Positions 1 through 7,803 of a stretch of DNA of 64,000 bases are shown here, piece by piece. Position numbers and translations under genes: made by a program. This DNA comes from Alphaproteobacteria bacterium 32-64-14 (GTDB taxonomy: Bacteria; Pseudomonadota; Alphaproteobacteria; Caulobacterales; Hyphomonadaceae): positions 62,001 to 126,000 of the forward strand of contig NCEM01000013.1 in the NCBI GenBank assembly GCA_002280725.1. Reading direction: 5' to 3'. Below the pieces are notes generated by a model. It made no database searches. It worked only from the letters and a program-made list of their open reading frames with translations, and had not been told where the DNA came from. Positions within the stretch are counted from its first letter, which is position 1, and every line of letters begins with the position of its first letter.

Positions 1-1
1 C

Positions 2-658
2 CGGCCCGGCGGCGCCGCCTTCTTCATCCTGCTGCGTCTCGGCGCGATGACCGGCCCGACGCGCAACAAGGAAAACTGGGAACACGCCCTCGCCGCCCAG
101 CTGCGCCGCCGCCACCCGCGCGTCGGCCGCATCGCGGTCGCCGTGTTCGACTGGAAAGACGTCTTCACCACCGACAGCGCCTTCTCGCCCGCGCGTTTCC
201 GCCTGGCGGTGAATTCAGTCTGCGTCGCCGGCCGCAACATGGCGCGCATGCTGGCCCCGCAGCGGATCGATGCTGCCGCCATGAATGGCGACATTCTCGG
301 CTTCCGCCAGCGGATGCTGAACGCCTCCACCCGCCTCGGCGCCGCCAAGGCGCCGGATCGTGTTCGTGCTGCGGCGATGGATGCAGGCCATGCCGTGCTC
401 TCGGCCGCCTTCGCGCTCGTGATGGAACGCGAGCAGATCTACACCGAAGATCTGGACCTTCGGCGCGACCTGTTCACGCTCAACCATCCGCAGCGCGCAG
501 CAGACCTGGCCGAAGCCTACCAGATGGCGACGCGGCCCTCCGCCGACGCGATGAAGTCCCTGGCCTTCATCGAGCGCACCTGCCGCTGGCTGGCGCCCAT
601 GTCGGATGGCTGGCTCAACGCAAACAACCCGCAGCGAGCGGATCGCCTGAAGGCGTAG
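2..658 (+). CDS. hypothetical protein, 5' end outside window
   Basis: The frame is open from base 2, so the gene probably starts before the window. The first visible ATG at 47 has no Shine-Dalgarno sequence in front of it. The residues before it (AAFFILLRLGAM) are hydrophobic and could be the end of a membrane segment or core strand. The rest, about 200 residues, is rich in Ala, Arg and Met and is probably helical. I recognise no domain. It ends two bases before the convergent zinc-ribbon gene. The coding frame shows the strong GC third-position bias of its neighbours, so it is probably real, but its function is unknown. Confidence 0.65.
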   Translation, partial: RPGGAAFFILLRLGAMTGPTRNKENWEHALAAQLRRRHPRVGRIAVAVFDWKDVFTTDSAFSPARFRLAVNSVCVAGRNMARMLAPQRIDAAAMNGDILGFRQRMLNASTRLGAAKAPDRVRAAAMDAGHAVLSAAFALVMEREQIYTEDLDLRRDLFTLNHPQRAADLAEAYQMATRPSADAMKSLAFIERTCRWLAPMSDGWLNANNPQRADRLKA

Positions 659-659
659 C

Positions 660-884
660 TCAGCGCGTCTTCAGGTTGCCCTTCGCATCCAGCTCCGCGC
701 CGCATCCCGCGCAGGTCGTGCCGCCCCACATCGCCTGGCTGCCGCTTGCCGGCTTCCGGAATTTCGGTTGTTCGGCGCCGCATCCCGCGCACTTCACCGG
801 CTTGCGGAAAAGCACCATCGCCAGCAGCACCACGGCCGCAACCGCGCCACCGATGACCGCACCGTTCAGGAAATCTCCGCCCAT
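660..884 (-). CDS. small membrane protein with C-terminal zinc ribbon
   Basis: This 74-residue protein has one N-terminal transmembrane helix (about residues 8-26). A short cytoplasmic tail follows with two CxxC pairs, CAGC and CAGC, separated by about 30 residues, the pattern of a zinc ribbon. I chose the ATG at 884 rather than the GTG one codon upstream, because the strong GGGGAGG sits five bases before the ATG and too close to the GTG. It lies divergent from the alkylsulfatase-like gene, with about 135 bp between them. The function is unknown; a single-pass zinc-ribbon protein may be a partner of another membrane complex. Confidence 0.75.
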   Translation of the reverse strand: MGGDFLNGAVIGGAVAAVVLLAMVLFRKPVKCAGCGAEQPKFRKPASGSQAMWGGTTCAGCGAELDAKGNLKTR

Positions 885-1021
885 CACTACCTCCCCTGTT
901 TGCAGGCATCACAATGAGGCGCAGCGGCCCCACGAGCAAGCGACAACGCCCGCGCGACAATATCGTGGACCCTGACGCTCGCGGCGCCTAAGACAGGGCG
1001 ACACGTTCTGGAGGGTGGTGG

Positions 1022-3019
1022 ATGAGATTGCTGCTGACTGCTGGCGCCTGCCTGGCTGCGCTGATGGGCTGCTCGACGACCGGGCTCGATTCGCCGCAAG
1101 CGCCCCCGCCCGTTGCATCGCCCGCTTTGCCCGCGATCGAGACACCGTCGACCTTCACGCAGGCCGAGCACGCGAAAGTTCTCGCCGCCCGCAACTTCGC
1201 CGACACACAGGATTTCGCCTTCGCAGACCGCGGCTTCATCGCGACGCGCAAGGACCCGCTGATCACGACCGCCGCCGGACAGCCCGTGTGGAATCTCGCC
1301 GCGTTCGACTTCCTGAAGCAGGCCTCCTCCGCAACCGTGAACCCCAGCCTGTGGCGGCAGGGCCAGCTGATGGCCAAGCACGGCCTCTACAAGGTCAGCG
1401 ACACGATCTGGCAGGTGCGCGGCTTCGATCTCGCCAACATCACCTTCGTCAAAGGCGCGACCGGCTGGATCGTCATCGACACGCTCGGCTCCAACGAAAC
1501 CGCAAAAGCCGCGCTCGACCTCATCAACGAGCATGTCGGCGCCCGCCCCGTCGTCGCCGTCATCTACACCCACTCGCACACCGACCACTTCGCCGGCACG
1601 ACCGGGCTGGTGAGCCTCGAGGATGTGCGCGCCGGCAAGGTGCAGGTCATCGCGCCCAAGGGCTTCCTGCACGCCGCCGTCGGCGAGAATGTGATCGCCG
1701 GCCCCGCCATGCAGCGCCGCGCCATGTACCAGTTCGGCATTCCCCTGCCCAAGGGCGAAGACGGCCTCGTCAACGCCGGCATCGGCCCCGGCCTCTCCAC
1801 CGGCACAACCTCGCTGATCCCGCCCACGCGCGAAATCGGCGCCACGGGCGAACAGCTCACCATCGATGGCGTGGACATGGTGTTCCAGTTCACCCCCGGC
1901 ACCGAGGCGCCCGCCGAGATGAACGTGAACTTCCCCGCATGGAAGATCGTCGACATGGCCGAGAATGCCAACGCCACGCAGCACAACATCCTGACGCCGC
2001 GCGGCGCCGTGGTGCGCGACGCAAAGGTCTGGGCCGAAGGTCTCACGGAAGCGCTGCGCCTTTTCGGCGACAGCGAGGTCCTGATCGCGAGCCATGGCTG
2101 GCCGCGCTTCGGCAATGGCGAGATCCGCGACTATCTCGGCAAGCACCGCGACGCTTACGCTTACCTGCACGACCAGACCGTGCGCCTGATGAACAAGGGC
2201 CTCAATGGAGACGAGATCGCAGCCCAGCTCCGGCTCCCCGCCGAGCTGGAAAACGAGTGGTACGACCGCCCCTATTACGGCTCGCTCAGCTTCAACGCGC
2301 GCGCCGTCTACCAGTTCTACATGGGCTGGTACGACGCCAACCCTGTGAACCTCGCGCCTATGCCGCCAGTTGAAACGGGAAAGCGCTACGTCGCCGCGAT
2401 GGGCGGCGCTGCTGCCGTGAAATCACAGGCGCGCACCGCGTATGATGCCGGCGATTACGCCTGGGCGGCGGAACTGCTCAACCATGTCGTGATGGCCGAC
2501 AACACGGATATCGAAGCGAAAGACCTGCTCGCCCGCTGCTACGACCAGCTGGCCTGGCAGGCCGAGCCCTCGACCTGGCGCAACATCTACCTCACCGGCG
2601 CGAAGGAGCTGCGCGAGGGCGTCGGCGCGCCACGCGCCAACCCGGCGTCCCAGATGGCGCAACTCGCCAACCTGCCGCTCGGCTCGCTGATGGACCTGCT
2701 CTCCGTCCGCCTCGATCCCGCGAAGGCTTCAGGCCAGAGCGTCAAGCTCGCCTTCGTTCTCACCGACTCCAGCGAGCAGACCTACGTCACCATCGCCAAT
2801 GGCGTCCTGGTGCACGAGGAGATCGCAGCCCCCGGCCCTGTCGATGCGAAGCTCACCCTCACCCGCGCGGATTTTCTCGGCGGCATATTCGGCGGCCAGC
2901 CCATGCCCGCGAAAATCCAGTCGGGCGCCGTGAAGCTGGAAGGCAATCCGCAGGCGCTGCTCAAGCTCGCCCAGTGGATGGACCCGCCCAATCCGGTCTT
3001 CCCAATCGTGACGCGGTAG
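1022..3019 (+). CDS. alkyl sulfatase-like metallo-beta-lactamase lipoprotein (SdsA1/BDS1 family)
   Basis: This 665-residue protein belongs by layout to the linear alkylsulfatase family, which hydrolyses primary alkyl sulfates such as SDS to alcohol and sulfate. A lipoprotein signal (LAALMGC) ends near residue 16. The beta-lactamase fold carries the zinc motif THSHTDH, with H184, H186, D188 and H189. Further family blocks follow, such as the NEWYDRPYYGS and FYMGWYDANP stretches. The last 130 residues resemble the SCP2-like domain that binds hydrophobic chains in SdsA1. The start ATG follows GGAGGG at six bases. Export and lipidation suggest periplasmic surfactant or sulfate-ester degradation. 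Substrate is inferred from the family only. Confidence 0.88.
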   Translation: MRLLLTAGACLAALMGCSTTGLDSPQAPPPVASPALPAIETPSTFTQAEHAKVLAARNFADTQDFAFADRGFIATRKDPLITTAAGQPVWNLAAFDFLKQASSATVNPSLWRQGQLMAKHGLYKVSDTIWQVRGFDLANITFVKGATGWIVIDTLGSNETAKAALDLINEHVGARPVVAVIYTHSHTDHFAGTTGLVSLEDVRAGKVQVIAPKGFLHAAVGENVIAGPAMQRRAMYQFGIPLPKGEDGLVNAGIGPGLSTGTTSLIPPTREIGATGEQLTIDGVDMVFQFTPGTEAPAEMNVNFPAWKIVDMAENANATQHNILTPRGAVVRDAKVWAEGLTEALRLFGDSEVLIASHGWPRFGNGEIRDYLGKHRDAYAYLHDQTVRLMNKGLNGDEIAAQLRLPAELENEWYDRPYYGSLSFNARAVYQFYMGWYDANPVNLAPMPPVETGKRYVAAMGGAAAVKSQARTAYDAGDYAWAAELLNHVVMADNTDIEAKDLLARCYDQLAWQAEPSTWRNIYLTGAKELREGVGAPRANPASQMAQLANLPLGSLMDLLSVRLDPAKASGQSVKLAFVLTDSSEQTYVTIANGVLVHEEIAAPGPVDAKLTLTRADFLGGIFGGQPMPAKIQSGAVKLEGNPQALLKLAQWMDPPNPVFPIVTR

Positions 3020-3039
3020 TCGGCGGCGGGGAGCCCACT

Positions 3040-3180
3040 CTCGTGGTTCGACGGACGCGGCGACGCGCACGCGCGTCACCGCTGCTCACCAAGAGGGCTA
3101 AGGCATCAGCTGGCATGTAGCCCTCATGGTGAGCAGCAATGCTGCGCGAAAGCGCTGCGTTGCGTCCGTCGAACCACGAG
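3040..3180. repeat. long nested palindromic repeat, family A copy 1
   Basis: The outer arms are a perfect 19-bp inverted repeat (3040-3058 with 3162-3180) containing TGGTTCGACGGACGC. Inside it are further perfect arms, GCTGCTCACC (3081-3090) with GGTGAGCAGC (3128-3137), then GAGGGCTA (3093-3100) with TAGCCCTC (3118-3125). The element can therefore fold almost end to end. A second copy with the same arm sequences lies at 58970-59095. This is a dispersed repeat, not a simple terminator. Confidence 0.9.
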
Positions 3181-3205
3181 GGCGTACTCACAGTCGGCAC
3201 GGATA

Positions 3206-3252
3206 AAACAAAACCGGCGGCCCTGCCCGTCTGATGGGGCATGTGGCCGCCG
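3206..3252 (-). terminator. Rho-independent terminator of the ABM-domain gene
   Basis: Read on the minus strand, an 8-bp GC stem (CGGCGGCC with GGCCGCCG, 3215-3252) has inner pairing TGCCC/GGGCA. It is followed by the T-rich tract GGTTTTGTTTTATCC. It lies about 50 bp downstream of the minus-strand ABM gene stop. Confidence 0.75.
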
Positions 3253-3270
3253 TGATGCACGCGGTTGGTT

Positions 3271-3293
3271 GCCGGTTCTGTTGCCGGCTTTTT
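3271..3293 (+). terminator. possible weak terminator, plus strand
   Basis: GCCGG (3271-3275) pairs with CCGGC (3284-3288) and five T follow at 3289-3293. The stem is short. It could end transcription coming from the alkylsulfatase-like gene. Confidence 0.4.
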
Positions 3294-3301
3294 CGGGGAG
3301 G

Positions 3302-3610
3302 TCAGTCGATGGTCTGCCAGCTCGATATTTTTGGCGCAGCGGTGACATAAGGCTTCAGTTTTTCCGTGAGCCCCTGCGCGATCCACCACGCGAAGAACGC
3401 TTCCTGCTGTTCGGGCGTTTCCCAGCGCTCGATGTAGACGACAATGTCGGGCCGCTTGGGATCGAGCAGCACATCGAAGCCGAGATTGCCATCGCGGGCG
3501 CGCACGGTTTCAACCTGCGCGGAGGAGATGGCGACGAAGTCATCGCGCCTTTCCGGGATCACCGGAAACTCGATCACCATCACCAGCGCTGTTGCCGCCA
3601 ACACGATCAT
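3302..3610 (-). CDS. antibiotic biosynthesis monooxygenase (ABM) domain protein
   Basis: This 102-residue single-domain protein has the dimeric ferredoxin-like ABM fold of YgiN-type quinol monooxygenases. The typical signs are an N-terminal strand, the middle segment DIVVYIERWETPEQQEAFF, and a short C-terminal strand ending in W-Q-T. These small enzymes oxidise quinols or polyphenols without a bound cofactor, or act as heme or aldehyde stress proteins; the substrate here is unknown. The start at 3610 is supported by GGGAG six bases upstream. It is divergent from a WYL regulator, and a 22-bp operator-like dyad lies between them, so it is probably that regulator's target. Confidence 0.85.
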   Translation of the reverse strand: MIVLAATALVMVIEFPVIPERRDDFVAISSAQVETVRARDGNLGFDVLLDPKRPDIVVYIERWETPEQQEAFFAWWIAQGLTEKLKPYVTAAPKISSWQTID

Positions 3611-3689
3611 TTTGATCTCCCACCTATCCGGCCTACTTGCCTGCCCCACTTGCCTGTCTGGGCCTGATGACAGATACCTGCCAGATCGC

Positions 3690-3711
3690 TGCTGACAGCA
3701 TCGTGTCAGCA
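3690..3711. promoter_or_regulatory. operator-like inverted repeat between ABM gene and WYL regulator
   Basis: TGCTGACA (3690-3697), six bases, TGTCAGCA (3704-3711): a perfect 8-bp dyad. It lies 79 bp before the ABM start and 31 bp before the regulator start, the position expected of an autoregulated divergent promoter. Binding is inferred. Confidence 0.65.
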
Positions 3712-3742
3712 TAGGGTCTGTGAGTAATTGGGGGACGAAAAC

Positions 3743-4486
3743 ATGCGGAAAGCAGATCGTCTTTTCGAGATCATCCAGATCCTGCGCCGCTCGAAACAGC
3801 CGGTGACGGCGGATGCAATGGCGGCCGAACTCGAGACGTCCAAGCGCTCCGTCTATCGCGACATCGCGGCGTTGCTGGCCCAGCGCGTGCCGATCCGTGG
3901 CGAAGCCGGCATCGGCTATGTGCTCGACAAGGGCCTCGACATGCCGCCGCTGATGCTGACGACCGACGAGATCGAGGCCGCCGTTCTTGGCGCGCAATGG
4001 GTGATCAATCGCGGCGATCCGCAACTCTCAAAAGCCGCGCAGGATCTTCTCGCCAAGATCGAAGCCAGCATCCCCGAGCGCCTGCGCCCCTACATCGACG
4101 ATCCCGCGCACCGCGTCGTGCCGGCATGGGATCGCGCGAAGGATGCGATCGATCTCGGCATGGTTCGCGGCGCCATAAACAACTCGCGCAAGATGCAGCT
4201 CGATTATCGCGACGTCGAAGGCCGCACGACCAAGCGTGTGATCTGGCCGATCATCCTCGGCTATTACGAAACCACGCGCATCATCTGCGCCTGGTGCGAG
4301 ACGCGGAAGGATTTCCGCTCCTTCCGCTCCGATCGCGTGATGTCGGCCACCGTGCTCGACGAACGCTTTCCCGAACGCCCCTCCTCCCTCCGCGTGAAAT
4401 GGCGCAAGGCGATGGAAGCGGACTGGAAACGCCGCAAGGCCGAGATGGACAAGCACAAGGCGGCAGGGGCGGACCGGCAGGCCTGA
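3743..4486 (+). CDS. YafY-type transcriptional regulator (HTH_11 + WYL domain)
   Basis: This protein has 247 residues. The N-terminal 60 residues form a DeoR-like winged helix (KADRLFEIIQILRR, then SKRSVYRDIAALL). The C-terminal half is a WYL sensor domain with family features such as LDYRDVEGRTTKRVIWPIILGYYE around residues 150-180. The ATG at 3743 is preferred over an upstream TTG because GGGGGACGA lies just before it. Proteins of this family often control neighbouring ABM, YciI or glyoxalase genes, which fits the divergent ABM gene here. Its last 200 bp lie opposite the run-on tail of the TonB receptor frame, a sign that the receptor, not this gene, is abnormal. Confidence 0.9.
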   Translation: MRKADRLFEIIQILRRSKQPVTADAMAAELETSKRSVYRDIAALLAQRVPIRGEAGIGYVLDKGLDMPPLMLTTDEIEAAVLGAQWVINRGDPQLSKAAQDLLAKIEASIPERLRPYIDDPAHRVVPAWDRAKDAIDLGMVRGAINNSRKMQLDYRDVEGRTTKRVIWPIILGYYETTRIICAWCETRKDFRSFRSDRVMSATVLDERFPERPSSLRVKWRKAMEADWKRRKAEMDKHKAAGADRQA

Positions 4487-7358
4487 GTAGTCTCAAGCCC
4501 GCGCGTCGGTCACCGCTCTCTCCACCGCGTTCCTTGCGAAGGCGGGGAGCCGGCCTGAAGGCCGCCGCGCGCCTTGCCCCGATCCGGAAATAAAAAGCGC
4601 CGACCCCGGGGGAGGCCCCAAACGCTGTTGGCGTCGAGCCAGCCGATGTGAAGCACTGGGTCGGCGCCACATAGCGCGTTGGGCTTGTCGCCGTCGCCGG
4701 CGACACGGTCGATGTCGATGACGTTTCCCGGAGGCCCGCGAAACGGTTATCGTATACCACCTCGTCAAACATGTTCCGCACAAAGCCGATCAGCGTGATG
4801 TTGCCATCGCCGTTGGTCCAGCTGATGCGGCCGTCCGTCTGATCCCAGGACGGAATCTTGGTGTAGCTGCGGTTGAAGATGTCGCTGAACGCGATGTCCT
4901 GCCAGAAATAGCTGAGCGAGGCGTCAATCTGAGAGCCGTCGTCAAAGTCCCAGGTGTAGACCCCGTTGAGCGCGAGCTTGTTCTTCGGGCTGAAGGGCAG
5001 GATGTTGCCATTCAGGTTCTGACCTTGCACGCCGTGGCACCCAGCGCCGGTACACGCTGCGGCTGGCCCAAGCGGTTGCGCAGCAGGATCAAGCGCAAAC
5101 GGATCAAGTGCGTGAACCAGAGCCGGCGAGTCGCCGATTTCCGGGTTCGTCCAGCCGTAGTTGAACAGGATCCTCAGATTGTCCGTCGGATACCAGATCG
5201 TCTCGAGTTCGATACCCGTCGTCGTCGTTTCCGGCAGGTTTACGTACGACGAATACGGCAGCGGACGGACCGCCGTCGGATCAGCTGGCTGCGGCGGAAC
5301 GACGGTGTTCGCGACCTGGTAGCCTTGATAGTCGTAAATGAAGGCTTCCACGTTCGTGGTGATGTTCCAGTCAGCCCACTCGCGCTTGAAGCCAACCGCA
5401 AATGCGTCAACCAGCTCCTTGTCGGTGAAGGGTGTCGCGATCAGCGTGCAGAAGACCTGAGCGCAGCCCAGACCACCAGGTTTGTATCCACGGTTGTACT
5501 TACCATAGACCAGCGTGTCGTCGTCCGGCGTCCATTCGACACCGAGCACTCCGGTGTACTCTTGGAAGTCAGCGCGGAGATCGCGATAGCGATTGCCGGT
5601 GACCGGGTCGTAGTAGATGCCCAACGGGTTGGCGGTCGTAACGTTGATAACGCCTTTTCCAACCTGGCCGGTCGTTGGATCGAGACCGCCAACTGTGCTC
5701 GTCGCGTCGATACGCGACGGGATTAGCGGGGCCAATGCACCAAAGAGAGGCGCAACGGCGGCACGGATGACTTCGTGGCTGATGAACCGGGCGTACTCGC
5801 GACCGCTCGAGATATCCTTTGACCAACGTAAGCCAGCGGTGAATTTCCACTCGTCGTTCAACTGATAATCGGCCTGGAGGAAGGCGCCATAGGCGTTGTT
5901 CACGGCCTGGTTGTTCGTGTGGTACATCAGCGAGCCGCCGGACGGCGCCCCTGAGCTCGACGAGTATCCCGTGTTTATGGGCAGGACCGGCGCCCCGGCG
6001 TAGCCAGGGGCCAGGAATGCGCCACTCAGGACGTCATTGTAGAACGCGACGGGCCCACCCGGATTGCGGACCTGCGAAACGTAGACAAGCTGGTTGTAGT
6101 TCTCCTGGTAAGCGTACACGCCGCTCACGAGCTGCAGCGGCCCATCCCAGGTCGAGATGAAGTTCAGCTCGTTCGAGAACCAGCCGCGGTTTTCCATGTA
6201 GTCGGAAACCCGCTCGGTGTCGTATCGCCGGCCGCCGACGGTGTAGCTCTTGATCGGCGAGCCGTCGTGATCCTGACGGAGCAGGTATTTGTACCAGACG
6301 TATCCGCCGAGATATTTTACGTCGAAGCCTGGCGCATGATAGACGGCCTCGACCGCCAGTTCCGATGTCGGCGACAGCTTGGCGTAGTTCTGGAAATCAG
6401 TGTTGAAGCCATTCCGGTCCGTGATCGACGGGTTGGTGTTCTGCGTTCCGACCTGGACGCGGCTGGGGTCCTGCAGGCCGAACCACGGGTTGGGGCCAAG
6501 ATCCGCCGTCGAGTTGAAGAACCGCGTGTTGTACGGATAGGGAGAATCGACCCCCGTACGCGCGCCCGGGGCGCCATAACGAACATCCCAGTTCAGGCTG
6601 CCGGCGCGGATCCACAGATCGAGATCCTCACCGATATCGAACTCAAGCTGGCCTTCGATATAGGTGTCGTCCCTGCGGTTGCCCTCGGTTTCACCGTTAG
6701 CGTAGTTGGTCAGCGTGCCCTTGTTCTGGGCCTGGCGGGAGTAGCCGACGCGATAGCGCATCCAGTCCGTGACGGGACCGGCGAACGTGCCGGCCACACC
6801 CTGTGAGTCGAAGGAGCCGGCCTGCAAGTTGACCTGGCCCTCGAACTCCTCGGTCGGTCGCTTGGTGATGACGTTCAGCGCACCGCCGATCGAGTCGCGG
6901 CCGTAGAGCGTGCCTTGTGGACCGCGCACGACCTCGACCCGTTCGACAAAGATCGGCTCGCGGCTGGCCGGGATGGCGGACGAGAAGTAGACACCATCGA
7001 CGTAGTTGGAGATGCCCGAGCGGATGCCGAAGTTGTTCGACGTCCGCGTGACGCCGCGCATGCCAAGACGGTCGCTTGCGGTTGAGTAGGAAAGGCCCGG
7101 AGCAAAGTTCGTGTAGTCCTGCACCGTCGTGAGGCCGATCTCGTCGCGCATCTCGCTCGTGATGGCCGTGACGGCCACCGCGATGTCCTGAACGGTCTCG
7201 TCGCGCTTCAAGGCCGAAACGATAACGACGTCGCGGCGGCTATCTGGTTCTTCGTCCACCGGCGGTTGTGGTCCGGTATCCGTTCCCTGCGCGAAGGCTG
7301 GCATGGCCAGACCCAAGGCAAGCATGCTCACCAATGAAAAACGATTTAGCTGCGCCAT
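4281..7358 (-). CDS. TonB-dependent receptor with aberrant C-terminus
   Basis: This is an outer-membrane receptor for TonB-dependent uptake of an unknown ligand. A signal peptide (residues 1-23, ending PAFAQ) is followed by the plug domain (about 45-165, with the VRGPQGTLYGRDSIGG block). A long beta-barrel then runs to about residue 920. The start at 7358 follows AGGGAGGA. A normal receptor ends in a short strand closing with an aromatic residue. Here barrel-like sequence stops near FGASPGVGAFYF (about 4590). The frame then runs about 100 residues of Arg/Pro-rich translation into DNA antisense to the WYL gene. The real 3' end has probably been lost or altered; outer-membrane assembly could be impaired. 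Confidence 0.82.
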   Translation of the reverse strand: MAQLNRFSLVSMLALGLAMPAFAQGTDTGPQPPVDEEPDSRRDVVIVSALKRDETVQDIAVAVTAITSEMRDEIGLTTVQDYTNFAPGLSYSTASDRLGMRGVTRTSNNFGIRSGISNYVDGVYFSSAIPASREPIFVERVEVVRGPQGTLYGRDSIGGALNVITKRPTEEFEGQVNLQAGSFDSQGVAGTFAGPVTDWMRYRVGYSRQAQNKGTLTNYANGETEGNRRDDTYIEGQLEFDIGEDLDLWIRAGSLNWDVRYGAPGARTGVDSPYPYNTRFFNSTADLGPNPWFGLQDPSRVQVGTQNTNPSITDRNGFNTDFQNYAKLSPTSELAVEAVYHAPGFDVKYLGGYVWYKYLLRQDHDGSPIKSYTVGGRRYDTERVSDYMENRGWFSNELNFISTWDGPLQLVSGVYAYQENYNQLVYVSQVRNPGGPVAFYNDVLSGAFLAPGYAGAPVLPINTGYSSSSGAPSGGSLMYHTNNQAVNNAYGAFLQADYQLNDEWKFTAGLRWSKDISSGREYARFISHEVIRAAVAPLFGALAPLIPSRIDATSTVGGLDPTTGQVGKGVINVTTANPLGIYYDPVTGNRYRDLRADFQEYTGVLGVEWTPDDDTLVYGKYNRGYKPGGLGCAQVFCTLIATPFTDKELVDAFAVGFKREWADWNITTNVEAFIYDYQGYQVANTVVPPQPADPTAVRPLPYSSYVNLPETTTTGIELETIWYPTDNLRILFNYGWTNPEIGDSPALVHALDPFALDPAAQPLGPAAACTGAGCHGVQGQNLNGNILPFSPKNKLALNGVYTWDFDDGSQIDASLSYFWQDIAFSDIFNRSYTKIPSWDQTDGRISWTNGDGNITLIGFVRNMFDEVVYDNRFAGLRETSSTSTVSPATATSPTRYVAPTQCFTSAGSTPTAFGASPGVGAFYFRIGARRAAAFRPAPRLRKERGGESGDRRAGLRLLRPAGPPLPPCACPSRPCGVSSPLPSPCAISRGGRRGVRESVRRARWPTSRDRSGRSGNPSASRTRRR

Positions 7359-7803
7359 CCGACGCGTCCTCCCTGACTGCGATCCTCCCGAGGCGTCCTG
7401 TGTCTCTGTGTGACGCCCGCGCGCTCCCGGTTTCGTGTTCGGTTCGCGCTGAGGTCATCCTGATTGTCGGTGTCAGGCCGCGTCAACGGCGCCGCAGGGG
7501 AGCCCTGCCTTACGTCAGAACCGGGGTATGGCGCGCCGAATGTGCACCGCACCACGCCATTGACCCAATGGAATGTCGCTACGGCATCGACTCACGAAAC
7601 CGTGATTTCGACCTCCGACGCTGCGGCAATTAGCCGTTAGGTCATGCTTAGCAAGAGATTGCTGCAAGAGCCGTTCAGGGCGTTTCTTGCGCTGCAGCGT
7701 TGGTGTGTTCGAGGACACTCTGAAAAATATTTTTGCTTACGTGCACGTAAAGTGAGGTCTCAAAAGCCCGCACTCGACAGTTTCCTAAAGCCGGTATGTC
7801 GAT
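7359..7803. other. 445-bp intergenic region upstream of the TonB receptor
   Basis: No credible gene on either strand. It should hold the receptor promoter. The only clear structure is the 14-bp palindrome at 7737-7750. Confidence 0.6.
7737..7750. promoter_or_regulatory. perfect 14-bp palindrome TTACGTGCACGTAA
   Basis: The sequence equals its own reverse complement and sits beside an A/T-rich stretch (AAAAATATTTTTG). It has the look of a dimeric repressor site. It is about 380 bp before the TonB receptor start and 54 bp after the TPR gene stop, so its target is uncertain. Confidence 0.4.

Noticed and set aside
887..2170. Long open frame on the minus strand opposite the alkylsulfatase-like gene.
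   Set aside because: Its reading frame follows the wobble positions of the real gene; the Gly/Ala/Asp/Glu/His-rich translation has no family resemblance and no Shine-Dalgarno.
7557..7571. CCATTG-ACC-CAATGG inverted repeat.
   Set aside because: Only six-base arms and a three-base loop in a long intergenic region; likely chance.
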